64,000 nucleotides of DNA from Calothrix sp. PCC 7103. Its GTDB lineage: Bacteria; Cyanobacteriota; Cyanobacteriia; Cyanobacteriales; Nostocaceae. Under the pieces are notes generated by a model, which did no database searches, was not told where the DNA came from, and saw nothing but the letters and a program-made list of their open reading frames with translations. Location: contig NZ_KB217478.1 in the NCBI RefSeq assembly GCF_000331305.1, positions 7,280,317-7,344,316 of the forward strand, given 5' to 3'. Both the position numbers and the translations under genes were made by a program. Of this stretch, positions 53,298 through 60,549 are shown piece by piece (the first letter of the stretch is position 1; every line of letters starts with the position of its first letter).

Positions 53298-53607
53298 GTA
53301 ATTATTATGTCGTCAGGTAAACCCCTTGGGTAATTAGACTTTTGTCGAGATTTTACCGATTTCTTTGTGGTTGTAACGCCCCTTAACATAACGCCCACAG
53401 GCTGATAGTCTGTGGCTATTAATGTGGCTATTAATACGAAACCCACCTACGTGGGCTTTGTCCCTATAGTCCCACCCTTCTAGGGTGGTAATGTGGTAAT
53501 AATTTCGTAAATTAATGAAACAATATTACGAAAAATTACAATAAATCCTCTACAGTGCATAATCGTATGTTAGTCGGCGCCTATACCTTAAGAGGACACA
53601 TGTAATT
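53298..53607. promoter_or_regulatory. Divergent control region between the eCIS operon and the histidine kinase operon
   Basis: This 310-bp region separates two operons read outward. It contains two hairpins: AAACCCAC/GTGGGCTTT around 53439-53459, and CCACCCTTCTAGGGTGG at 53472-53488. Also present are the repeated TGTGGCTATTAAT and an AT-rich part ahead of the kinase start. Both promoters must lie here, but no -10/-35 pair could be assigned with confidence. Confidence 0.45.
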
Positions 53608-54756
53608 GTGAAGGTGAGTAAGGATATGACTATCGGCTTATCTCTCAAACCAACTAATCACTTGCACGTTGAAAAGGCGCCTTCGTTAGAAGCGTTTGTA
53701 GAACTGCAAGCAGAGCAACTAACCTCTCATTATCCTATTTGCTTTAGCCGTATTTTTTACTATGACTTAGTATCAAAAAAACACCAAGAAGTCATACAAT
53801 ACGCAGAAGCACAATCTCGTTTTAGTCAACGAGAAATAGCATATTTGAGGTCAGAAACTTGGTTGACAGATTTTCCTAATGTTTGGGATGTACATCAATT
53901 TGATACAAATTTTGATACAAATCTCGAATATTTCGGATATTTTTGCCCTATTGGCTACAAAAATCAGAAACCAGAATATATCCAAATCGTTAGTCATCAA
54001 CCTTTATCTATAAAATTTCAAAACTACGTAAAAAATGCGACAATGACTCTCGGTAAGTATTTGGCAATCAACTCAGAAAACTTACAGCAAAAGTCTCAAA
54101 TTCAGCTATTAGAGCATGTTCTTCACAAAGTCAGCCATCAATTGCGAAATTACTTGGCATTGATAAAACTTTATGCCCATAATCTGCTTTTGGGTTTGCA
54201 AGAAAGCTCTTGGCAAGAGCAAGCAAAAGTTATTTGTGAGAGTATAGATGATTTAGACGCAAATCTAACTGACATCATCTCTTGTGGTCAACAAACCACA
54301 CTCAGAATAACTCCTCAAGACTTAAAAAGTTTAGTAGACGAAAGTATAAAGTCTTTTTTACCGTTGATTAATCAAAAAAAATTAAACGTTAATGTACCAG
54401 AATCATCTGCTACATTACCATTAGATAAATTGCAGATGAAGCAAGTGTTTGATAATTTGCTTAGTAATGCAATTCATTTTAGTCCAACTTCAGGTACCGT
54501 TACCATTAGCTGGCAGATTTTCCGCGAAGAGGTATTAATTAAAATATCTGACCAAGGACAGGGTATATCTCAAGAGGATATGCAAAAAATATTTAATCCT
54601 TTTTATTCACGGCGCCAAGGTGGTACAGGACTGGGTTTAACCATAGCCAAGAAAATAGTATTAGACCATTGTGGAAATCTTTGGGTACACAGTTCACCAG
54701 GAAGAGGTGCCCAATTTTCTATGATATTACCTACCAAATTAAAAAATTATGAATAG
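53608..54756 (+). CDS. Sensor histidine kinase next to the eCIS operon
   Basis: This 382-residue kinase has an N-terminal half with no recognised sensor fold (no transmembrane helix) that ends in a helical linker. The H-box helix LHKVSHQLRNYLALIKLYAH carries the phospho-accepting His. The ATPase domain includes MKQVFDNLLSNAIHFSPTSG (N box), ISDQGQGISQEDM (G1) and GGTGLGLTIAKKIV (G2). It is soluble and likely cytoplasmic. An ATG at 53626, 7 nt after AAGGTGAG, is an alternative start. The response regulator gene overlaps its end by 8 bp, so the pair is translationally coupled. Confidence 0.92.
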   Translation: MKVSKDMTIGLSLKPTNHLHVEKAPSLEAFVELQAEQLTSHYPICFSRIFYYDLVSKKHQEVIQYAEAQSRFSQREIAYLRSETWLTDFPNVWDVHQFDTNFDTNLEYFGYFCPIGYKNQKPEYIQIVSHQPLSIKFQNYVKNATMTLGKYLAINSENLQQKSQIQLLEHVLHKVSHQLRNYLALIKLYAHNLLLGLQESSWQEQAKVICESIDDLDANLTDIISCGQQTTLRITPQDLKSLVDESIKSFLPLINQKKLNVNVPESSATLPLDKLQMKQVFDNLLSNAIHFSPTSGTVTISWQIFREEVLIKISDQGQGISQEDMQKIFNPFYSRRQGGTGLGLTIAKKIVLDHCGNLWVHSSPGRGAQFSMILPTKLKNYE

Positions 54757-55423
54757 TAAACAAATTTCAGTTTTACTTGTAGATGATGAAGAGCGTTTTC
54801 GCCAAGGGTTAAGAACTCTTTTGCATTTTTATAGTACTAGCGCTTCTTTACCCATTAACGTTGTTGGTGAAGCCGACTGTGTTGAGCAAGTCGTAAAGCT
54901 AGTGATTCAAAAAAGTCCAGATGTTATTTTGCTGGATATGGAACTCATAAATAGTGATGGAATTACGGCAATGGAGAGATTAAAAGATATTTCTTATACT
55001 GGTCGAGTACTGATATTATCTGCTCACCAAGAAGACAATTGGATTTTTCAAGCCATGCAAAAAGGCGCCGCAGGTTATGTTTTTAAAAGCCGTGTAGCGA
55101 ATCAGCTTTGTGATGCAATTAATACAGTACTACGGTCAGAAATTTATTTGCCACCAGAAGCAGCAAACGGGTTTTTCCGTTATTTTCAACAAAATGCCAA
55201 TGCCTCATCAAAACTTTCTTACCAATTACATTTAACTGAGAGGGAAAAAGAAGTTTTACAATTACTCACCCAAGGCGCCTCGAATGAAGAAATAGCCAAA
55301 AACCTATATGTGACTGTAGCAACAGTCAAAGCTCACTTAACGAGCATATTTGAAAAGTTGAAAGTTAGTAGCAGAACCCAGGCAATTGTCGCAGCTATCA
55401 AATTAGGACTCGTTCAAGCATAA
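54749..55423 (+). CDS. NarL/LuxR-type response regulator
   Basis: This 224-residue regulator has an N-terminal receiver (VLLVDDEERFRQGLRTLL, phospho-acceptor Asp63 in VILLDMELINSDG, conserved Lys in GYVFKSRV) and a C-terminal LuxR helix-turn-helix (LTEREKEVLQLLTQGASNEE, AKNLYVTVATVKAHL, LKVSSRTQAIVAAI). It is intact and should bind DNA after phosphorylation by the adjacent kinase. The divergent eCIS promoter region next to its operon is a natural candidate target, but no binding site was identified. Confidence 0.94.
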   Translation: MNSKQISVLLVDDEERFRQGLRTLLHFYSTSASLPINVVGEADCVEQVVKLVIQKSPDVILLDMELINSDGITAMERLKDISYTGRVLILSAHQEDNWIFQAMQKGAAGYVFKSRVANQLCDAINTVLRSEIYLPPEAANGFFRYFQQNANASSKLSYQLHLTEREKEVLQLLTQGASNEEIAKNLYVTVATVKAHLTSIFEKLKVSSRTQAIVAAIKLGLVQA

Positions 55424-55444
55424 TAATTATCTACACCTTTTCTT

Positions 55445-57607
55445 ATGGCAAACACAGACTTATTTTACAAAGAATACGCTTGTACTCACTATAATCCTTT
55501 AAATTGCGATAAACCGCAAGAAACGGTAAAAGAATTAGAGGCAATGCAGGAATTTAAAGGTGCCAAGTTCTGCTATGAGTGTGGTTTTCCGGCGGTTTTA
55601 CCACAAGAAACTGAAATCAAAGGAAATAGAGGTAGTTATCGGATAACAGGGTATTTGGGTGTACGGGGGTTCGGACGTTTATATTCGGGTGTACAAGTAA
55701 AAGATCAACAACCAGTATTAATTAAAGAATATTTATTACCGAGTCGCAGTTTTAACCAAGATGAAACTTTCCAGCGAAAAGAAACTTTTAGAAGTATAGG
55801 AGGAGTTGATTTAGCCGATGGTCGAGTTCAAAATTTTCGCTTGATTCAAACTTGGGAAGCAATTGCCCCAGAAAAAGGAGAACGGTGTTATTCAATTACT
55901 AAAGATATACAACCATCTCAAACTTTGAGTCAGTATTTAAAAACACATGCTGCAATGACACCCGAACAAGTACGCGAGTTTTTAGATGAGGTAATACAAA
56001 CTCTAGTATTTATGCATACTCAAAAACTAAGGTTTTCTTCGAGTAAAATTCAAAAAGGCTTGCCACACGGTAATATTAATTTAGATAGTGTATTAATTAA
56101 AGTAGAAAATAAACAAAGATTTGTTGCATATCTTTGTGACATTGCAATTTGGGAAAATCTGTTTATTCCCCCTAGTATTACCCAAAAAGCAACAAAAACA
56201 TTTGCACAAGACTTAGAAGATTTGGGATTAATTGCATTTCATTTATGGGTTGGCAAAAATCAACTTCTTGATCCTAAAGACCATCTAGCGTGGCCAAATA
56301 ATGATATTTATCTAAAAGAATATCTTGAACGTTTGCTTGGTTTTAAGACTCGCTTTGAAAGCGCTGAAATTGCACGTAAAGAACTATTAAAGCTTCCTAA
56401 TCCATCGGAAAGTAATAATTTACAGCCATCAGTTCAACCTCAAAGGAAAAAGCGCGTTCAGAAAAAATATTGGCTTTTAGGACTATTAATTTTTTTACTA
56501 CTTGGAGGCGCCTTGTGGTATTTCTTTTGGCAGCGTCGTCAAACTGAAATAGCAGAAAACAGAAATGTTGCTTGGCAAAGACTTATACGAAATTTTGCTC
56601 AGGTAAGTAACGTTAATTCAGGTAACTTTTCTTATGCAGGAGAAAGTGATAGCACTTGGAGTTTTATTTTAACGCAAGAATCAGATAATGAAAGTCGATT
56701 AGAACAGATATTAAAACAACCAAAGCCAGAGGTAGCAGCAACATTTACATACAACAAGCTTGTATCTCAAAATATTAATAATGCTAGCGCTCCGATACAG
56801 GGAATTCAACAAGCTCAACAAACTCAACAAGACTTTGCAATTACATCATTAGAAGACAAAATCACAATTGATTTAAATAAACAGCCAATAGCTTACGACG
56901 GTTTGTTAGTGTTTGTAGCATTCAGCAAAAATAACTTCAATCTTCCTCAAAAATTAAATGGAAGAATTTCACTGGAACAATTGCGTGGAATATATACAGG
57001 AAAAATAAAAAATTGGAAAGACATCGACTCAAGTATTGATTCGCTACCAATTGAGGCAAAAGTGCCAACTGAACCAGAAGCAATACAACAGTTCAAAAAG
57101 CTTGTTCTCAAAAACAACCAGCAAGATATTGCTTTATTTGATGAGATTGCAAAATTCCAAGCTCAGAGTACAGGCACCACCCACCGCCAGATGCGTACCG
57201 CCATTGATAAAGGAGAAACTACTGGTATAATAAGCTTTGGAATTCTAAGTAAAACTTGGAATCAGTGTGCGGGTTATCCCCTAGCAATAGTCGATAATGG
57301 AAGCCAAGCATTTCAACCCCTATTTCGTCAGGTGCAAAAACGTCCAATTAAGCCTTATGACGATTTGTGTGACAAAGCCAACTACTTTGATGTAGAAAAC
57401 TTTCACACAAATGGAAAAGTAAATTATCCTTTGGGTTATCCGCTATATCTAGTGTATCCTAAAGACAATAGTCGTCAGTCAGCAGGTCTAATTTTTGCTG
57501 AGATGCTAAAAACTCGCCAAGGTCAGTGTTTACTAAATAAGGTAGGTCTTGTCCCATTACAACCTATGCCTAATGATATAAATTATGCCTGCAAATCGGT
57601 GCCCTAA
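55445..57607 (+). CDS. Pseudokinase - TM - PstS-like substrate-binding protein
   Basis: This 720-residue protein joins three parts. A four-Cys start (CTHYNPLNCDK and CYECGF) and a kinase-like domain (about 63-320) keep a loop GVRGFGRLYSGV and Lys94 but lack catalytic residues: the HRD-like loop reads HGNINLDSVL (Asp replaced by Asn211, Lys by Asn213), and the DFG-like motif is CDIAIW. One transmembrane helix (WLLGLLIFLLLGGALWYFF, 344-362) follows, then a phosphate-binding-protein-type domain (about 385-720: GNFSYAGESDSTWSFILTQE, YDGLLVFVAFSKNN, LEQLRGIYTGKIKNWKDID). The receptor domain therefore lies across the membrane from a pseudokinase. The following FHA gene overlaps by 23 bp. Confidence 0.85.
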   Translation: MANTDLFYKEYACTHYNPLNCDKPQETVKELEAMQEFKGAKFCYECGFPAVLPQETEIKGNRGSYRITGYLGVRGFGRLYSGVQVKDQQPVLIKEYLLPSRSFNQDETFQRKETFRSIGGVDLADGRVQNFRLIQTWEAIAPEKGERCYSITKDIQPSQTLSQYLKTHAAMTPEQVREFLDEVIQTLVFMHTQKLRFSSSKIQKGLPHGNINLDSVLIKVENKQRFVAYLCDIAIWENLFIPPSITQKATKTFAQDLEDLGLIAFHLWVGKNQLLDPKDHLAWPNNDIYLKEYLERLLGFKTRFESAEIARKELLKLPNPSESNNLQPSVQPQRKKRVQKKYWLLGLLIFLLLGGALWYFFWQRRQTEIAENRNVAWQRLIRNFAQVSNVNSGNFSYAGESDSTWSFILTQESDNESRLEQILKQPKPEVAATFTYNKLVSQNINNASAPIQGIQQAQQTQQDFAITSLEDKITIDLNKQPIAYDGLLVFVAFSKNNFNLPQKLNGRISLEQLRGIYTGKIKNWKDIDSSIDSLPIEAKVPTEPEAIQQFKKLVLKNNQQDIALFDEIAKFQAQSTGTTHRQMRTAIDKGETTGIISFGILSKTWNQCAGYPLAIVDNGSQAFQPLFRQVQKRPIKPYDDLCDKANYFDVENFHTNGKVNYPLGYPLYLVYPKDNSRQSAGLIFAEMLKTRQGQCLLNKVGLVPLQPMPNDINYACKSVP

Positions 57608-58190
57608 TCCTAGCTGTGAATATTTCAATCGTGCTTTGCCAAATAATGCCAAGGTATGCCCCTGGTGTTCAACACCTTTGGGTAATGTAATACCTTCAAC
57701 ACCAAGCAATCCACCGAACCCACCAGTTCAACCTCAAGCACCAGTACAACAGCAGCCTAACTACCAACCTCCTCCTGATTATCCAAATTATTCAACACAA
57801 TATCAGCAACGTGAATATACACCACCACCTCCACCCACTTACAACCCAACACCTTCAAAACTCCCTGTTCTAAAACTCATTCATTCCACTGGCAGAGAAT
57901 TTCACTTGGTAGGTGAAGGTGGTTCAATTGGGCGCCGTAGTCAAAGTATGCCAAACCCGCCAGAAATTGACCTCACTGGTATTCCTCAAGAAGGTATAGT
58001 TTCCCGGCGCCATGCGCGCGTTTTTTGGGATTGGTCACAAAATGCTTATATGATTGTCGATACAAGTACAAATGGTATTTATTTAAACGGCAACCTTCTT
58101 AATAATGGTGTTTCTTACCGTGTAATTAACGGTGACTCACTACAACTAGGTCAAGATGGTTTAGTTACCTTTACTGTATCAATCACGTAG
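57585..58190 (+). CDS. Zinc-ribbon FHA domain protein
   Basis: This 201-residue protein starts with CPNPSCEYFNRALP and CPWCSTPLG (zinc ribbon), has a long Pro/Gln linker (residues 35-85), and a C-terminal FHA domain: GGSIGRRSQSMPNPPEIDLT, VSRRHARVFW, and STNGIYLNGN. It overlaps the upstream pseudokinase gene by 23 bp, so they are translationally coupled. It presumably reads a phosphothreonine made by a kinase of the locus, since the pseudokinase cannot. The FHA-zinc-ribbon combination recurs in the 38189 gene with reversed order. Confidence 0.85.
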   Translation: MPANRCPNPSCEYFNRALPNNAKVCPWCSTPLGNVIPSTPSNPPNPPVQPQAPVQQQPNYQPPPDYPNYSTQYQQREYTPPPPPTYNPTPSKLPVLKLIHSTGREFHLVGEGGSIGRRSQSMPNPPEIDLTGIPQEGIVSRRHARVFWDWSQNAYMIVDTSTNGIYLNGNLLNNGVSYRVINGDSLQLGQDGLVTFTVSIT

Positions 58191-58244
58191 CACAGCAACT
58201 TCATAGCACATCAACCTCATAGCACAGCAACCTCGTGGCACAGG
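58188..58244. repeat. 16-bp tandem repeat TAGCACAGCAACCTCA
   Basis: Three copies plus a partial one begin inside the stop codon of the FHA gene. Confidence 0.7.
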
Positions 58245-58260
58245 CGAGACGCCTCTCTTA

Positions 58261-58298
58261 CAAAGTTCCGATCGCCGGACGCCGGCGCTCGGACTTTG
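58261..58298. terminator. GC-rich hairpin between convergent genes
   Basis: CAAAGTTCCGATCGCCGG pairs with the mirror arm ending CGGACTTTG, with one bulge and one mismatch. It lies between the FHA gene and the convergent esterase gene and probably ends both transcripts. Confidence 0.65.
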
Positions 58299-58313
58299 CG
58301 CTAACCTACAAGA

Positions 58314-59354
58314 TTATTTTACTACCAACTTTTTCTTCTTGCGTTTCAGTAGCCGAGTCGCACCGAAACCAGCAACAGCTACTAAACCCAAACCCATTGA
58401 AGGTTCAGGAATAGACTTCCTTCCACCTTTAACGGCTTGTAATGCAGCATTTGCAATCAACCGATGTGCGGCAGACGATGGATGCACATCATCAAAGAAC
58501 AGAAATTCATCAGGGTTGCTGCAAACATTTGTTGCTAGTGCATTATTACCAGTTAGACAAGCTTTAACAGCATCCGTAAAACCAAATTGACCAGGATTAC
58601 TACGCGCGTCTTTAAAAAGTTGGTTAAAATCAACCGAATAAATATTTAAATCCGGTCTTTGGCGACGAATATCATCTAAAGCAAATGCTAGCTGCTCATT
58701 ATGCAGTTTTACTACATCATTTAATGGCTTAGTTATACCGCTAGCTCTTCCTCTGGGTGTATCACCGATATCTGGTAAGTTAAAAACTAAGAAATTTTTA
58801 GCGTTCTTTTGAGCGAGTAGATTAATTGAACTTTTTAAATTATCAACAACTTGAGTCACATTCGGCGTAGTCCGATTTGTAAAAGCAGAAGTGTAATCAT
58901 TGGCGCCACCCAAGATCGAATATATCGCATTTGAATCGACAGGTACATTTGGTTGTGAAGTAAATAAAGCAACTTGTCCTAATATCCCTGGCACACCAGG
59001 TACATTAGTGCTATCAAGACCTGTTTCAGAGGCGCCAAAAGCATAATTCACACCACCTTGGGTTCCGAGAAGTGGACTTAGAAGGGAAGGTGTAGGTTGT
59101 TTACCAATTTCCTGACCAAAAAAATCAACCCATATTTCCTTATTAGAAAAACGTCTCTCAGAATAAGCTGTTTGCCCTAAAGTTGTGGTGGGTACAGGTA
59201 TTCTCCCTCCCGTCGCAGCAAACGTATTACCTGTATCAGAGAGACTATCACCAAAAACAAAAAACTGACTAAAATTTAAATCTGCTGCTGCTGCCCTTGA
59301 TGCTGACACTACAGAGAAAATAACACATCCAGCAGTTATTAAGATTTTTCTCAT
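58314..59354 (-). CDS. SGNH/GDSL esterase with PEP-CTERM signal
   Basis: This protein of about 346 residues from ATG 59354 has a signal peptide (MRKILITAGCVIFSVVSASR, cleavage after AAA). A longer frame from 59408 is less likely. GDSL block I is FVFGDSLSDTGNTF (nucleophile Ser), the Asn block is LGGANDYTSA, and the C-terminal acid/His block is DDVHPSSAAHRL. The C-terminal PEPSMGLGLVAVAGFGATRL plus basic tail is a PEP-CTERM sorting signal, so the mature protein is exported and anchored. It lies in the middle of the eCIS locus on the opposite strand. Lipid or polysaccharide ester hydrolysis is expected. Confidence 0.92.
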   Translation of the reverse strand: MRKILITAGCVIFSVVSASRAAAADLNFSQFFVFGDSLSDTGNTFAATGGRIPVPTTTLGQTAYSERRFSNKEIWVDFFGQEIGKQPTPSLLSPLLGTQGGVNYAFGASETGLDSTNVPGVPGILGQVALFTSQPNVPVDSNAIYSILGGANDYTSAFTNRTTPNVTQVVDNLKSSINLLAQKNAKNFLVFNLPDIGDTPRGRASGITKPLNDVVKLHNEQLAFALDDIRRQRPDLNIYSVDFNQLFKDARSNPGQFGFTDAVKACLTGNNALATNVCSNPDEFLFFDDVHPSSAAHRLIANAALQAVKGGRKSIPEPSMGLGLVAVAGFGATRLLKRKKKKLVVK

Positions 59355-59654
59355 GTTTGTATACTTATTTACTTTTACTATCATATGTTCATCAAATAGA
59401 ACAAACATACGTAATTTTACCTAATTGCATCATTAATCATAAGCTATAACTTAAGATATCATCGTATCTACACTGAGAATCTTTAGATAGCAGCTTGATT
59501 TATAAGATTTGTGTGAAGGATTTGTTTGAAATTGTAATATGCGCTGCCATATATATGTAACTGTTATGGCATAAGTTCGACTTTTGGCTAGTTTTGATTA
59601 TCGAGCTATACCCTTAGCCTAGATTTATTAAGGCAACTATCAGCAGTCGCAGTT

Positions 59655-59894
59655 ATGGACTTAGAGAAAAGAAAAAATTTTTTTACACCACTTGGAGATG
59701 TTGGTGGTACGGCGGGATATGCTGAAATTTCTGCGGTATCTAATCCTAGTAAAGTTTCGGAAGAAGCAGAGCGGTATCTTCAAGATTCACTTTTATTAGA
59801 TACACTTACTCAGCGAGTGTATGAACTATTACTTGAAGATATTCGTAATCAGAGAGAGAGAGTAAGCAATTACGGTCAAAAAAGGTGGTTCTAA
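59655..59894 (+). CDS. Small helical eCIS-linked protein
   Basis: This 79-residue, charged protein starts DLEKRKNFFTPLGDVGGTAG and has a helix SKVSEEAERYLQDSLLLDTL that may bind neighbours. Its stop TAA shares one base with the ATG of the tube gene that follows (TAATG), so it is translationally coupled. Small proteins of this kind are found beside eCIS tube genes, but this family could not be named. It begins the second, plus-strand eCIS segment. Confidence 0.6.
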   Translation: MDLEKRKNFFTPLGDVGGTAGYAEISAVSNPSKVSEEAERYLQDSLLLDTLTQRVYELLLEDIRNQRERVSNYGQKRWF

Positions 59895-60406
59895 TGGCAG
59901 GGAATAGCAATGTTAATCATGAATTAAATTATGTTACAACTAATCGCTTTTATATCGAAATAGAGAGCGCGATTGCAGCATCTTTCACAGAATGTTCTGG
60001 ACTCGGCGCCCAAATTCAAAAAAAGGTTGTCCATGAAGGAGGAGTTAACGACCAGCAAAGAGTATACTTAGGGCACGTAGAATTCAGCGATGTAACATTA
60101 AAACGAGGTGTTACTGACCATCCAGGTTTTTGGAACTGGATAAGCGAAGCCTTTAACGAAAGCAGTGCAATATCTCGACGTAATGTAAATATCTTGGTTT
60201 TTAATCAAGCTGGCGAAACAATGATGAGTTGGACACTCATTGGCGCCGTCCCTGTAGGTTGGAAGGCGCCTAGTTTACAAGCAGATGGCAATGCAGCAGC
60301 AATAGAAGAGCTAACTCTAGCATACGAAGGCTTACAGGTAGGAAAAGAAAAAGGTGGAGGTAATAAATCAACAAGAAGCCAGTCAGGATTCTTCGCTTCT
60401 AAATAA
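59894..60406 (+). CDS. Contractile injection system tube protein, third copy
   Basis: This 170-residue tube-type protein starts at ATG 59894, preferred over the GTG at 59885 because AAGGTGG precedes it and it overlaps the previous stop. Motifs: YVTTNRFYIEIESAIAASFT, GLGAQIQKKVVHEGGVND, VTLKRGVTDHPGFWNWI and NILVFNQAGETMMSWTLIG. It is the third tube-fold protein of the locus and may be a baseplate-proximal tube initiator (Pvc5/7-like role). A long repeat-rich gene follows. Assignment to a particular eCIS class is inferred from order. Confidence 0.85.
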   Translation: MAGNSNVNHELNYVTTNRFYIEIESAIAASFTECSGLGAQIQKKVVHEGGVNDQQRVYLGHVEFSDVTLKRGVTDHPGFWNWISEAFNESSAISRRNVNILVFNQAGETMMSWTLIGAVPVGWKAPSLQADGNAAAIEELTLAYEGLQVGKEKGGGNKSTRSQSGFFASK

Positions 60407-60480
60407 GTTAATAAGTACTTACCCAAGTAGAGTATATTTATTAAATAAAATACCAACCTTTTTACATTGTTTTGCAAAAT

Positions 60481-60509
60481 GTAGAGATGCGATTAAATTG
60501 CATCTCTAC
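60481..60509 (+). repeat. GTAGAGATGC hairpin between the third tube gene and the repeat-rich gene
   Basis: GTAGAGATGC and GCATCTCTAC pair around a 9-nt loop; it is a diverged member of the GTAGAGACGCGA family. Confidence 0.6.
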
Positions 60510-60549
60510 GTGGATATAAATTTTAATAATTCATATAGTAGTGCGATAT

